NCBI GenBank assembly: GCA_020881915.1 | Contig: JAJFPB010000004.1 | Location: 4,588,001 to 4,652,000 of the forward strand | Source: Paramyrothecium sp. XJ0827 | Taxonomy: Eukaryota; Ascomycota; Sordariomycetes; Hypocreales; Stachybotryaceae | Direction: 5' to 3' | Length of the DNA: 64,000 nt | Part shown: piece after piece, positions 47,768 to 57,960 of the stretch | How positions within the stretch are numbered: position 1 is the first letter of the stretch | Layout: the number at the start of each line of letters is the position of its first letter | Program-made: the position numbers and the translations under genes | The notes under the pieces: generated by a model | Told to the model about the DNA's origin: nothing | The model's input: only the letters and a program-made list of their open reading frames with translations | Database searches by the model: none

Positions 47768-48634
47768 TCAGTCCCGCCCCAGCTGCACCTTCGGGTACGC
47801 CGGCACCGCATCCACCCTCCTCAGCACCGTCGCCGCCGTCTGCTTCACCATGCCCGGCGCGCCGTCCATCAGCGCCGGCCCGGGCACCGGGTACGCCGGC
47901 AGCTCGTCCCTGAAGACGTCGTAGACGAGGCCCGGGTCGTCCCGGCGGTACAGCTCCGCGGCCCGGACGCCCGCGGGCTCCTCGGCGCCGTCGCCCCTTA
48001 CCTGCAGCGTCAGGCACTGCGGGTAGTGCTGCGGGCCCATGGCCGGGTCCGTGGCGTAGTGCAGCGCGATGAGCTCGTGCCGCAGCACGTAGAAGCCCGG
48101 CGCCACGGCGGGCGGGATCTCGACGGCCCAGGTGTTGTTGTTGGCGATGATGACGTCCGACGCCCACAGGCCCTTGGCCGTCGCGTGCTCGCTCGGGACC
48201 GCCTTGGCGTCGAGCAGCCCGCCGGCCCCGATCTTGAAGAACTCGAGCTCCGCCTTGTCCACCTCGGCGCACGCCGCCGCCGAGCCGCCGCCGCACCGCG
48301 CGAGGTACGTCACCGCCGACCCCTTGTGGCTCTCGGGCCAGCCCATCCACTGGAAGTGGATCGTGTCGCCGGCGTCGACGGGCGCGTAGCCCTGCGCGTT
48401 GGCCGCGCCCAGGTGGCACGCCATGTCGGGCGTGCCGTAGTTCTTGGTCCCGATCCAGCCGTCCTCGGGCCCCACCGTCGTCGACCAGCCGGCGAGCACG
48501 GCCGGGTTGGTGGGCGTCTTGGTGTTGAAGCCGTCGTACGAGTCGCCGTTGATGACGATGTTGGTGACGTGGCTGTGGGCTTGGACGCCCGACAGCGTCG
48601 AGGCGACGACGAGGGCTGCTCGTGAAGGCTTCAT
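47768..48634 (-). CDS. AA9 lytic polysaccharide monooxygenase
   Basis: A single exon of 288 residues with very high GC. The signal peptide ends TLSGVQA and the mature protein starts HSHVTNIVING, so His1 of the copper histidine brace is in place. The second brace histidine is in DMACHLG, and the active-site segment LRHELIALHYA is followed by GPQHYPQCLTLQV, which supplies the conserved Gln and the axial Tyr. Cysteine pairs match a standard AA9 core. AA9 enzymes oxidatively cleave cellulose or xyloglucan using copper and an electron donor. After the core, about 70 residues (from GAEEPAG to the end) form a Pro/Ala-rich tail with no carbohydrate-binding module. The gene lacks introns. Regiospecificity cannot be assigned by eye. 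Confidence 0.93.
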   Translation of the reverse strand: MKPSRAALVVASTLSGVQAHSHVTNIVINGDSYDGFNTKTPTNPAVLAGWSTTVGPEDGWIGTKNYGTPDMACHLGAANAQGYAPVDAGDTIHFQWMGWPESHKGSAVTYLARCGGGSAAACAEVDKAELEFFKIGAGGLLDAKAVPSEHATAKGLWASDVIIANNNTWAVEIPPAVAPGFYVLRHELIALHYATDPAMGPQHYPQCLTLQVRGDGAEEPAGVRAAELYRRDDPGLVYDVFRDELPAYPVPGPALMDGAPGMVKQTAATVLRRVDAVPAYPKVQLGRD

Positions 48635-49910
48635 TTCTGTCTGCTCGGGTCAACCGGCTGATGACTCTACTCTGCTTGTTCTGCTCGGCCTGTTCTGCAC
48701 TGCACTGCACCGTCTCTGGACTTCACTCAAACTTCATGGCTTGTGCGTCCATGGCCCGTCTTTTGTAACCGCCTTTCCCAACATCCACTCTCCCCCATCG
48801 CTGCCGCTCATTTCCTCAAGGCGCCTGCCGCTCCGCATTGGCAATACCGAACGTTGTCCTCATCCACTTCAACTCCAGCCCGGCAACGCATAAGTTCCAA
48901 ATCACTCGGGCCCTTGCTAGCTTTGCCCGCGTCGCCCACGGTGGTGGTCAGGGAGCCGCCCGGATCGAGCGCAATCGCGGCAGGTTGGGATCGTCGCACG
49001 GCCAATCTATTTGAAAAAGCTTGGCTCGTACCAAGGAAACCAACCTCCAGTCGACAAAAAGCCCTGCGCGGCTCGTTGCCAAGTGTCCAGTAAAAGCCAA
49101 TGGTTGGCGCCCGACCGGCCGGTTTATACGAGATGAGGGGGAACCGGACCAGAAAACCACCTCAAGAGGTCGAGACGACAATGTTCTAGCGTAATACTAT
49201 TCCCAAAACAACCAGATAAATAGCCGTTTCATCTCTCATCAGACCCGTCCGCGCAGCCGAATAATATAAACCTATATGTGGCCCATATTGTCCTTTCTCG
49301 GCTCCTCTAGGCTTCAGTCAGCACGATGGAACAAAATCCGTAGACCCCATCTTGGATCGCTCTCCCGTGGTTATTTCAATTTCGCGCAATTGTCCCATTC
49401 CCAGGCAAGAGAGAAAAGAGGGCGGTCGACTAAGCACAGCTGACACAGTGATCGCCGCGGCCTGTCGATCCCCGGGCCCTTCCCAGGCACAATTTCGGAA
49501 TCCGGTAGAGCACTCCGTCCTGCGACTCCACTGTCCAAGGAGACGGTTTGGACGAAACGGCCCGTTCAAGGGGTACGTCAGCGCTTGATCATGATGCAGA
49601 AGAAATTCTGGGGAAGCTTGTTGGAAAGCTGCTTCTTTGAGCTTTCGGGACATGTGGGAAACACCCTGGTAGATGCACAGACACGGCCACTGCGAAGTAT
49701 TTAGCTCATCTCAGGTTGAGCAGATTCCTTGGTATATTCGCTTGTTCATGATTCGGAGCAAGTCTAACTCATCTTCCCTGTCGCCCATATCGTTGCAAAT
49801 CCCTTCCCAAGACTCCAGTGCTATGCCATCAAACAGGGTCCATATCTCGTAGTCCCACAAGCTGCTCATCGAGGTCAGCATACAACAACTATGGTTTCCT
49901 CTTGCACTTT
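48635..49910. other. Intergenic region, AA9 promoter side and AMSH 3' side
   Basis: Upstream of the minus-strand AA9 gene and downstream of the minus-strand AMSH gene. No gene recognised. The stretch just before the AA9 ATG is rich in repeated CTGCTC and CTGCAC words (about 48660-48710). Confidence 0.45.
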
Positions 49911-51667
49911 CTAATCGCTCTTCCCGCGCAGGTCGTGCACATAGAACGGCATCTTATCATTCTCATAAACGTGTCCGTCTGGCTGCTCGCATTCCCTGTA
50001 CAAATTATTGATTGCGTGCTGGTGGAAGGTCTCGCGCTGCGTGCAGTTGAGGATGTGGTCCAGTCCAGGTGGATGCGTCAGGCGGAATATGCCGTATCTA
50101 ACAAAGTTAGGGGGTGCTCAGTGACGATCTCAGATAACGACTTACGATGGGGTGAACTTTGGCGCGCACACAATGGCAATACTTTCCGGCATCATGACCT
50201 GGTAGCCCGACTGGGTGTGCAGGTCCCGCGAGCTCATGAAGCACGTCTGCGTGGGATGCGTGTGGATCCAGCCGAGCACCATCAGGTCCTCACTTATGCA
50301 GTAGTCAAACACGGCGTTCTCGTTGATGGTCTCGCACGTGTCGGAAGTGCACTTCTGATCCGGAATGAGAAGGCACCGGATGAAGATGGCATTGTTGATC
50401 GGCGTCCCGCAGAGAATGCCGCACATTTCAAGGCCTGCGCGGGTATTGTCGGCCGCAAGCTCGAGGAAGGCCTTGCGCAGCGTGCTTGGTAGGAAGATGG
50501 GCCGTACAGGATCGCCGTTTTCTAGGTAGCCGCCCGGCTTGAATGTTAGACGCTCCTTCTTAGGGGGCGCCGGCGCGCTGATAGGTTCTTTGGGAGGGCG
50601 GAGTGGTTGAGTCGCCAACTCGGAGGAAGGCGATGGGATGAGCGGCCTGTAATCATCCGAAAGCACCTTGGAGGGTAGATCCGGTACCTTGCTCGGCGGC
50701 CGAGGCGGAGCCGTTGCGTACTCGTCGTGCTTGGGGTACAAGGACTCCTTGGGAGGAAGAACGGGCTGGTATGAAGGGCGAGGAGGTGGCTGTGGCTGTT
50801 CGGCTGAGGGATCAAAGTCGACAGGCCTCGACTTTGCTATGGAAGGGTAGTTGTAATGTCGCGAGTTGACGACGGGTCGGTCGTCGCGGTACGAGTCCCC
50901 ACGGGCCGCGTCTCTGGAGGCGTCCAGATGCTGCCTCGTCATTTCTATCTGTCTCTGCAGGTCGACGTCGGCGCCAGAACTCCGGTTCTCCAGGTCCCAC
51001 CAGCCGGCCCTGCGGCGGGCCATGGTCTCGTCATCCGACAGCCCGGCCTGCTTCGTAGCGCGCCTCGCCGTGTCCCTCCTCGACAGCTCCTGCTGCGCCA
51101 AGTCCACGGCCAGCTGCTGGTTCTCCGAGGCATCGAGGATCTTGGCGTTGCCGCTCAAACTGGGGTCGCGGGCGGCAAAGTCGGCGTAGCTGCGGGGTTC
51201 GCTGCGGTCGGTCGCGGGGGCGGGCTGCCGTTGCGACTTGGTCATCTGCTCCCATTCCTTGTATGCTCCTTCGATCTCGGGCTTGAGCAGCTCCAGGTCC
51301 TCGAGCACGCGCTTCAGGCGGTCGCGGAGCGGCTTGAAGGCCTTCTTGCTGTCGGGGTTCTTGAACTCGGGGTGTTTGCTCAGCTGGGAGATGACGAGGT
51401 CGGAGTGACGGTACAGCATGACGTAGGCGCGACCAAAGTCGCCATCTGAGAGGGCAAAGGATGCCTGCAGAGATGTCAGAATCTTGTCAAGCAATGCATG
51501 CGACGGGATTGGGGGGAGCGGCGGACCTCTTGGTACAGCGTCTCGGCGGCTCTCGTCCAGTATCGAAACGGGACATTGGGATTAAACCGGTAGTTCTCGG
51601 CCTGAGCGACAAGCTCCTTGATGCTCTGAGGCCGAGCCGGCGGTATGGAGGAGCGTGCTTCCGCCAT
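49911..51667 (-). CDS. AMSH-like K63 deubiquitinase (JAMM/MPN+ metalloprotease)
   Basis: Exons 51667-51527, 51464-50146 and 50097-49911 give 548 residues. The N-terminal 110 residues match the USP8/AMSH dimerisation (MIT-like) region (SIKELVAQAENYRFNPNVPF, RAAETLYQE, YVMLYRHSDLVI). A coiled, charged and Pro-rich linker follows. The C-terminal MPN+ domain has the catalytic Glu in AGLEMCGILCG and the zinc motif HTHPTQTCFMSSRD, then the AMSH insertion with cysteines (CTSDTCE) that defines K63 specificity. The last exon gives YGIFRLTHPPGLDHI and ends DLRGKSD. AMSH removes K63-linked ubiquitin from cargo at endosomes beside ESCRT-0. Its proximity to VPS4 puts two endosomal-sorting genes within 6 kb, probably by chance. 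Confidence 0.93.
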
Positions 51668-52769
51668 GATGAGGCTGAAGGAGGCCGGTTTCCACGGAAC
51701 GGAGGCGCTGGCGATGGTTGAAGCGGTTGGTGTTTGCACGAGCCAAGGTCGCACAACAGGGAGAGGGGGGCCAGCGCGCGGAGGCCACACCGACTATCGT
51801 GAGTATGTCAAAGGTAAATTACAGACCATGTCGAGGCAGAGTGGGCGATTCAAGGGATGCAAGACGGCCGCTCTCCGGTTCGACTCGACTCAGCAACCAC
51901 TTGATACGTGAGGAATCATGACAGTCGGAAACGGTGCGGTCAGGCCAGCCCAAGCGGCATGTCCATGTCAGTGTCCATGTCATGCGAGGTGACGCGCCCC
52001 TTGCTGTCCCTCAAGCGAATGTACCTCTGGCGGCTCGCCAGCCCCTCCATCGGGTACAGGTACCTGAAGCCTGTTGGAGACTGCACGGCCCGTTGCTGTA
52101 CCTGGCTCTGCCGATGGCGGGGCAGTACCTCCAAGAGTACTCCGGTAGGTAGAGCGCCTGAAGACCCGGTCCCTTCAGGCAATGACGAAACGGAGAAACG
52201 GCCGCTACTGGGGTGGGATTTAGTTGAGCCACCGGTAGCCAGCCAGTCAGTCAGTCTACCTTACTTTTCTAGTACCTCACCTTACAAACGCTTGCAGCCT
52301 CCATGACTGCGCCTGCGCGGGCGGTACCTGGAAATGCATCTAAGCGATTCACGAGACACGGCTACATGCACATTCGTCGGTCCTGCAGAGAGCGGCTCCG
52401 TTGACGTGGGCATATCCATATCTGCTGCCAGGCAGCTAAATAACACAAATTACCGACGTAATAGCACACGCGTCGTCGCCTGACGACTACGGGCGAGCCT
52501 TGTGGTCATTTCCCATTTCCTCCAAAGGGGCGATGTACCCAAACGGGACAAGACCTTCTGAGAGTGTGTCTCGCCGGTGCCAGAGTTGACTGCCAGTAGA
52601 TGACTGCCTGCTGTAGTTGATCGTGTGTTGCCGGGTCCTAGCTGCAGGCATCGGTGCAGAAACAATATCGGGCCGACTGTGTGTGTCGTAATGGCCGCCT
52701 CAAGCGAAACTCCCGATGCCTTTACTCCGTGCCCGTGATCCAACACTAATTAGGCGTCCTGGGATCCCT
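51668..52769. other. Intergenic region, AMSH promoter side
   Basis: Between the AMSH start and the 3' end of the prefoldin gene, both on the minus strand. Open frames here (such as 51908-52306) are not protein-like. Nothing called. Confidence 0.45.
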
Positions 52770-53323
52770 TCAAGCCGCCTCCTTCTGCTGGCCGCCAGCC
52801 GCCGCAGCCTGGGCCGCCGATTGCGTCTGGATAATCTCCGTCTTCTTCTTCTCCATCTTCTCCTGGCTCTCCTTGATCAGATCCTCCAGTCTCGAGCTGC
52901 CCCAACGTTAGCAACATTATCTTGGTTGATGCATTCTCAGGGGTTGGCTCACATCTCGGAACCGATAAAGTCCAGTCGTCCTTTGACCGTGCTATCAGCC
53001 TCGATCTTGTCCTGCTTCAGGAGCACGGGGCCGACGAGCTTGTAGATTGTCTCGTCATCCTCAATATTCTCGAACTCCTATCCAAGGGTGTGAGCGCCGC
53101 CGTGTCTACCGAGGACTGCTGTTCCAAACCTTTTGCACGCCCAAATTCTCCTGCCTTTGCCCTTCCAATTTCTGCCGCGAGTCCACCGAGGTTTGAAGAT
53201 CTGTGATTGAGTTAGTTGAGAACGCTGCAAGCGACCTACTGCCGCCGCATGCTCTCACTCACCTTGCTGGAGCTTCTGGAAGTCCTCCGACAGGGCCTGG
53301 AGACGGGCCTGGAATTCGGCCAT
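52770..53323 (-). CDS. pfd6: Prefoldin subunit 6
   Basis: Four small exons (53323-53263, 53200-53130, 53077-52953, 52896-52770) with introns of 62, 52 and 56 nt give 127 residues, the standard length of this beta-type prefoldin. The first helix is MAEFQARLQALSEDFQKLQQ. The second exon ends ENLGVQK, continuing into EFENIEDDETIYKLVGPVLL, the most conserved strand of prefoldin 6. Then come LDFIGSEISRLEDLIKESQE and a Lys/Glu and Ala/Gln tail. Prefoldin is a hexameric jellyfish-shaped chaperone that delivers actin and tubulin to the CCT chaperonin. The exons are too small to show as long open frames, so the gene is easy to overlook. Confidence 0.93.
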
Positions 53324-53769
53324 GGTTCCTTTTCACTCAAAAATAATTGCAAGATTTTCCGGCAAGTCTTGAGCAGTGAGGAAGCAGTTCTAAGTGTCTG
53401 CAAACCAAAAGCGATTAATTTCACGGCGGTCGTTTCACACGTTATCTCAGGTAGTCTAGGTCGTCGCATCGTGTCGCGGGGCAGAATATCAAAAGTGAGT
53501 TGCGCTGTCACGTGGTCGCCTGATTCACCCCACCATTCACTCAGTGGAATTCACCTTGCTTGACTTGACACCAATTCCATGCCTTGACTGGCCTGATCCC
53601 ATAAACTACATACCCATCCGCCTTGCACTAGATGCTACATTACCTCCAAGATAAGATGCTAGGCTGACACACTTTTCCATCTTTTACAGCCATGTGAAAC
53701 TGGAACCTGTGTATCGCACATCTTTTACGAGATGCCATAGCTTTAGAGGGCCCGGTACTCTCCTGGACT
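53324..53769. other. Intergenic region
   Basis: Promoter side of prefoldin 6 and 3' flank of the F-box gene. No feature recognised. Confidence 0.45.
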
Positions 53770-54930
53770 TCATGATACCCTCTCTGGCCCAGTTCTTCCC
53801 CCCCGAAACGCGATGCCATCTTCATAGAGCCTCCGAATACTGCCAGGCTCGTGGGAAGGAGGCTTTTGGCAAGTCTGGCACATCTCACAATCGTGTAGCA
53901 TGTAGGGTGGATATTCCTCTAAAGTGCGCCACGCTATATCTGGCATGAACCGCTCGCAGCCCATGTCTGTCCACATCGAGCAAGTTACAACTCTATTGTT
54001 CGGATCGCTCGATGCCGGCACGTCTATTAGGAAATCAACCGGTGACGTGAGGCTGGAACCGTTCAGTTTGGCGCTTTCTTTCCCCCGCAAGGCTTTCCGG
54101 GTCAAATCGAGGCAATCGTTCCCACTCGTGCAAGCCCGCTTGACGTTCCTCTTCCACGACCAGCGGAAGCGGCAGGATTTGGGTATGCGAAGTCCGATCA
54201 TACCCAAATGTCGATCCAGTCCGCGGAATCCATTAGGTGCGGAGCGAGTGATGGTGCGTAGGAGTAGCCTGTGCCTTGGCTGGTCTTGCGCCGTCGTCTC
54301 CACGACAATTTTAGGCTGCACCCAGACTTTGATCCTCTCGCGGAAGTCATTAGTGTTCAGTATACTGAACCGTTCTGGGAACAGAACCTTTGCGTATCTC
54401 CTTTGCTCCTCGCTGATGACAGTCCAGTTTCTCGCGTACTTGAGTGCCAGTTGCACATGGTGCTGCTTGATAATGTAGCCTTGATGAACCACCAAACAGT
54501 CAGGGTTGGTCCATAAACCCCAACCGCAGGGGCATGCCGTGTTCCTGGGTTGGCTTGGAGTGTCATCCAAGCACAGACCGTGTATTGCCACACACTGCTC
54601 GCAGACTCATTGGTCCGGCGAGTCGTAGGCTATGTACGACAAGTATTCCAAGTGTTTGTCCCGATGCCCAGTGAGTGTGGGATGGGATTGTGGCACGCGG
54701 GGAGGCTTCCGCGGGCATAGTTCTCGGACAGCGACATCTAATGCACGGCATGTTCGAGCCACGAGAAGCTGGTTGAGAACCGGCAACCCCTTCAGGATTT
54801 CGCACACAATCTCGATAGGTAGGTTAAGCAGAGGGCTCTTCGATTCTGCTACAGTTAGCCCAGAATTTGAATCGGTGGACCGGCTGTTAGTCTTCCGGCG
54901 CAACAGCTGCAACTGAGTGTTGATGGACAT
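53770..54930 (-). pseudogene. F-box protein gene interrupted by a single in-frame TGA
   Basis: One frame runs from the ATG at 54930 to 53770 (386 codons) except for TGA at 54609-54607, codon 108. The N-terminus holds an F-box-like motif (LLNLPIEIVCEILKGLPVLN, then LLVARTCRALDVAVREL). Around the stop the protein reads YIAYDSPDQ, stop, VCEQCVAIHGL. In this fungal F-box family the usual sequence is of the type NQWVCERC, so the TGA most likely replaces a TGG Trp codon. Downstream the protein stays well formed (CPCGWGLW, YIIKQHHVQLALKYAR, paired cysteines in CEMCQTC). The single lesion suggests a very recent nonsense mutation or a base-call error. Such proteins are substrate adaptors of SCF ubiquitin ligases; target unknown. 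Confidence 0.72.
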
Positions 54931-55325
54931 GTCGCGATTGGGGCTGCGCTTTTTGCCAGGCTTGAGGACTGTTGTGCCAAGTAGGTAATGCTACGACTAT
55001 GAGGGCTACTGGGAAGCCATTAGGATTACATTTCGGGGGCTCGACTTTTTAAATTGTCCAGTTGGGAAAACTTTGATGTCATTTTCTTTACTGCCCTGGC
55101 TGCACGTATCTTGAACCATCAGCATAACTGAACTTTGACCAGAAGAAGGTGTACGCATGAGCGGATAATGTGAAGAAACCTTGACCACGCGAACGTGAGC
55201 GCAGGGGCGGATGACAGGATAGACATTCATTCAGACATTTGAGTTGAGCTGATCATTCCATGAATGACTGGCTCTCAATATTCTGCGCGCCATCTTGGTC
55301 GCGCCTTATTTGGGCAGAGCAAGGT

Positions 55326-55363
55326 AAGGCAAGGTCTGATGCTGAAGGCAAGGTCTGATGCTG
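55326..55363. repeat. Perfect 19-bp tandem duplication
   Basis: The unit AAGGCAAGGTCTGATGCTG occurs twice head to tail at 55326-55344 and 55345-55363 without mismatch, so the duplication is recent. It continues a GGCAAGG-rich stretch starting near 55316. Confidence 0.85.
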
Positions 55364-55679
55364 ATACCAAGACCAAGGCACAGGTAAACGAGATGCCTTA
55401 ATTGGGTAGCGTCTACAGGTAATCGGGGCACTTCTAGTATTGGCGGGGCGGGCGGGCGTCGCCGCCTCGGTACAAGAATGACCTTAAAGTGCCATGTTAC
55501 CCCGCCAATCCAAGGTACGGGGCATAGGTACCTCGCAGTGCCACCCAGTAGCAGCAGTCGGTGGGAGGCAGCGAGCGAGTGGTTCTTGTCTCGCCCTGGC
55601 CCGTGGCCTGGTCCGGTTTGGTCTGGTTACCTCATAGCATCACCGTCTCAAAACTTGGCCTGCAGCCCACGGTCGTCCA

Positions 55680-55740
55680 CAGCTACAGCCACAGCCAAAG
55701 CTACAGCTACAGCTACAGCGCCAGCGCCAGCGACAGCAGA
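55680..55740. repeat. CTACAG/CCAGCG hexanucleotide microsatellite
   Basis: About ten degenerate hexamer units of the type CTACAG, CACAGC and CCAGCG, in the presumed 5' UTR or promoter of VPS4, about 210 bp before the start codon. Confidence 0.7.
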
Positions 55741-55946
55741 CTCCCACGGCAGCTCAGCCCAGCTCGTTCGCTCGCTCGTGAGCCTAGCCACCGGCCGCAC
55801 TCTTTCGCCTCATCGTGTCCCGCCTGGCCTCGTCCCGTCTCCTCGCCATCCCGGTCGAGTCTTCCCCCACCTCCCCTCCACACAAGAGACATCGTCACTC
55901 CTCGCAACCACCGACCACATCTCGACTGATCCCGCGCCGACACACC

Positions 55947-57355
55947 ATGTCCACCAACTTCCGCGACAGGGCCATCGCCGAGGTCCAAAAGGCCATCGCG
56001 GCCGACCACAACAAGGAGTACCAAAAGGCCTTCGACCTCTACATGTCCTCCATGGAGCTGTGGGTCAAGGCCCTCAAGTGGGAGAAGAACAAGGCCCTCA
56101 AGGCCACCATGCAGGAGAAGATGGCCACCTACCTCGACCGCGCCGAGAAGCTCAAGCAGTTCCTCCAGGCCGAGTCCGACACCAGCGCCAACGGCGGCGG
56201 CGGCAAGGCCATCATGGGCGCCAACGGCGCCAGCACCGGCAAGGGCAAGGCCGCCCCCGAGGACGACGAAAGCAAGAAGCTCCGCAACGCCCTCTCCAGC
56301 GCCATCCTGCAAGAGAGGCCCAACGTCCGGTGGGAAGACGTCGCCGGTCTAGAGGGCGCCAAGGAGACGCTCAAGGAGGCCGTGGTGCTACCTATCAAGT
56401 TTCCCAACCTGTTCCAGGGCAAGCGCCAGGGCTGGAAGGGCATTCTGCTATACGGGCCTCCCGGTACTGGCAAGAGTTATCTGGGCAAGGCCGTGGCCAC
56501 GGAAGCGAACAGTACCTTTTTCAGCATCAGCAGTTCCGACCTCGTCAGCAAGTGGATGGGTGAGAGTGAACGGTAAGGCCCCACGCCCCCTCAGCACTAC
56601 CCACGAGCTCCTGCTAATAACATCTACAGCCTCGTAAAGGCGCTATTCTCGATGGCCCGAGAGAACAAGCCGTCAGTCATCTTCATCGATGAGATCGACG
56701 CCCTGTGCGGTCCCCGTGGCGAAGGCGAGTCCGAAGCCTCTCGCCGAATCAAGACGGAAATCCTCGTGCAGATGGACGGTGTGGGCAACGACAGCAAGGG
56801 CGTCCTGGTGCTCGGCGCGACGAACCTCCCGTGGCAGCTTGACTCGGCCATCCGACGACGATTCCAACGGCGAGTACACATCGGTCTGCCAGACAACGCT
56901 GGACGCGCCAAGATGTTCAAGCTCGCCATCGGCGACACCGAGACAGCGCTGCAACCCGGGGACTTCAACGTGCTTGCAGCGAAATCGGAAGGGTTCTCGG
57001 GTAGTGATATCGCCATTGTTGCTCAGGACGCCTTGATGAAGCCCATCCGCAAGATTTCGACAGCGACACATTTCAAGCCTGTATGTCTCGTAAAGACGGT
57101 CCACAATGTATGACTATGCTAACACCGTTGCAGGTAATGAAGGACGGCAAGCGGATGCTGACGCCGTGCTCGCCGGGTGACCCCGACGCCATCGAAATGA
57201 CGTACAACGACATCAACGAAGACGAACTCCTTCCCCCTATTGTTCAGCTGAGAGACCTGGTCATGGCGCTCGAGAGCACGCGCCCCACGGTGTCGAAAGA
57301 CGACATCGACAAGCAAATCAAGTGGACCAACGAGTTCGGCAGCGAGGGTGCTTAG
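55947..57355 (+). CDS. vps4: VPS4, AAA ATPase of ESCRT disassembly
   Basis: Exons 55947-56572, 56630-57080 and 57134-57355 give 432 residues, the expected VPS4 length. The N-terminal MIT domain (residues 1-75, [32 protein letters not shown]) binds ESCRT-III tails. A Gly/Ala linker follows, then the AAA core with [20 protein letters not shown], Walker A GPPGTGKS at 170-177, Walker [13 protein letters not shown], the arginine fingers in AIRRRFQRR, the beta-domain, and the C-terminal helix [24 protein letters not shown]4 hexamers pull ESCRT-III filaments apart on endosomes. The ATG at 55947 is the first that begins the MIT domain; upstream frames in the Ser/Pro-rich leader are not coding. Confidence 0.97.
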
Positions 57356-57960
57356 ACGGGGCGGGACGGGGAAGACGCAAGAGGGGGAGTCCACAGATGG
57401 GCACTATATATGGCTTACGGCGTGTATTGCATGAGGCGTCACAAGGAGTTAAATCGGGCATCTGGGGGCGAGCTCAATCAATTGTATACGCTTGTCTTGT
57501 GTGTATTTCGAACGAATAAGAAGGTGCAGCTGAGCGAGAATGATGATTGCTTACGAGCCATGGGCTGAGAAATGATGGTCGGGAGTGTGAGATGAGTGTC
57601 AAGACGAGTGGTGAGATAATGGCACAACAGTAATATAAGAGGAAGAGTTGCCAGTCAACTTCGAGGTGTCCCAGCCTGGCTCGATGAAAAATAGCCAATT
57701 ACGTCTTACATGCTTGGAAATTTTAAGGTATATGCCTGCCTATACAACCTCTTCCCTGCCCATTCCTTGGTTTGAAGTGATAGACCAGATGTCTGTTTCG
57801 TGAGGTCGACGCCGCCGCTTATCGCTTATCGCCAAAGCGGTCAACAGCGGCAAAATATTATACTGCGAGCCTCAAGTCGGTTTCGAGTTCCGTGCCCATC
57901 AAGCTCCGCTACTCGGATGGAGGGAAGATTTTTGGATGGTACTGACCCACAGCGCCTTTG
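57356..57960. other. Intergenic region, VPS4 3' flank
   Basis: 3' flank of VPS4 and promoter of the mitochondrial transcription factor gene, both on plus. Nothing else recognised. Confidence 0.5.

Larger units (their letters stand above)
54931..55946. other. Divergent intergenic region, F-box gene to VPS4
   Basis: 1 kb between divergent starts. It contains a perfect 19-bp tandem duplication and a CTACAG-type microsatellite, both listed separately. The 55.5-55.9 kb part, just upstream of VPS4, is pyrimidine-rich and probably 5' UTR and promoter. Confidence 0.45.
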
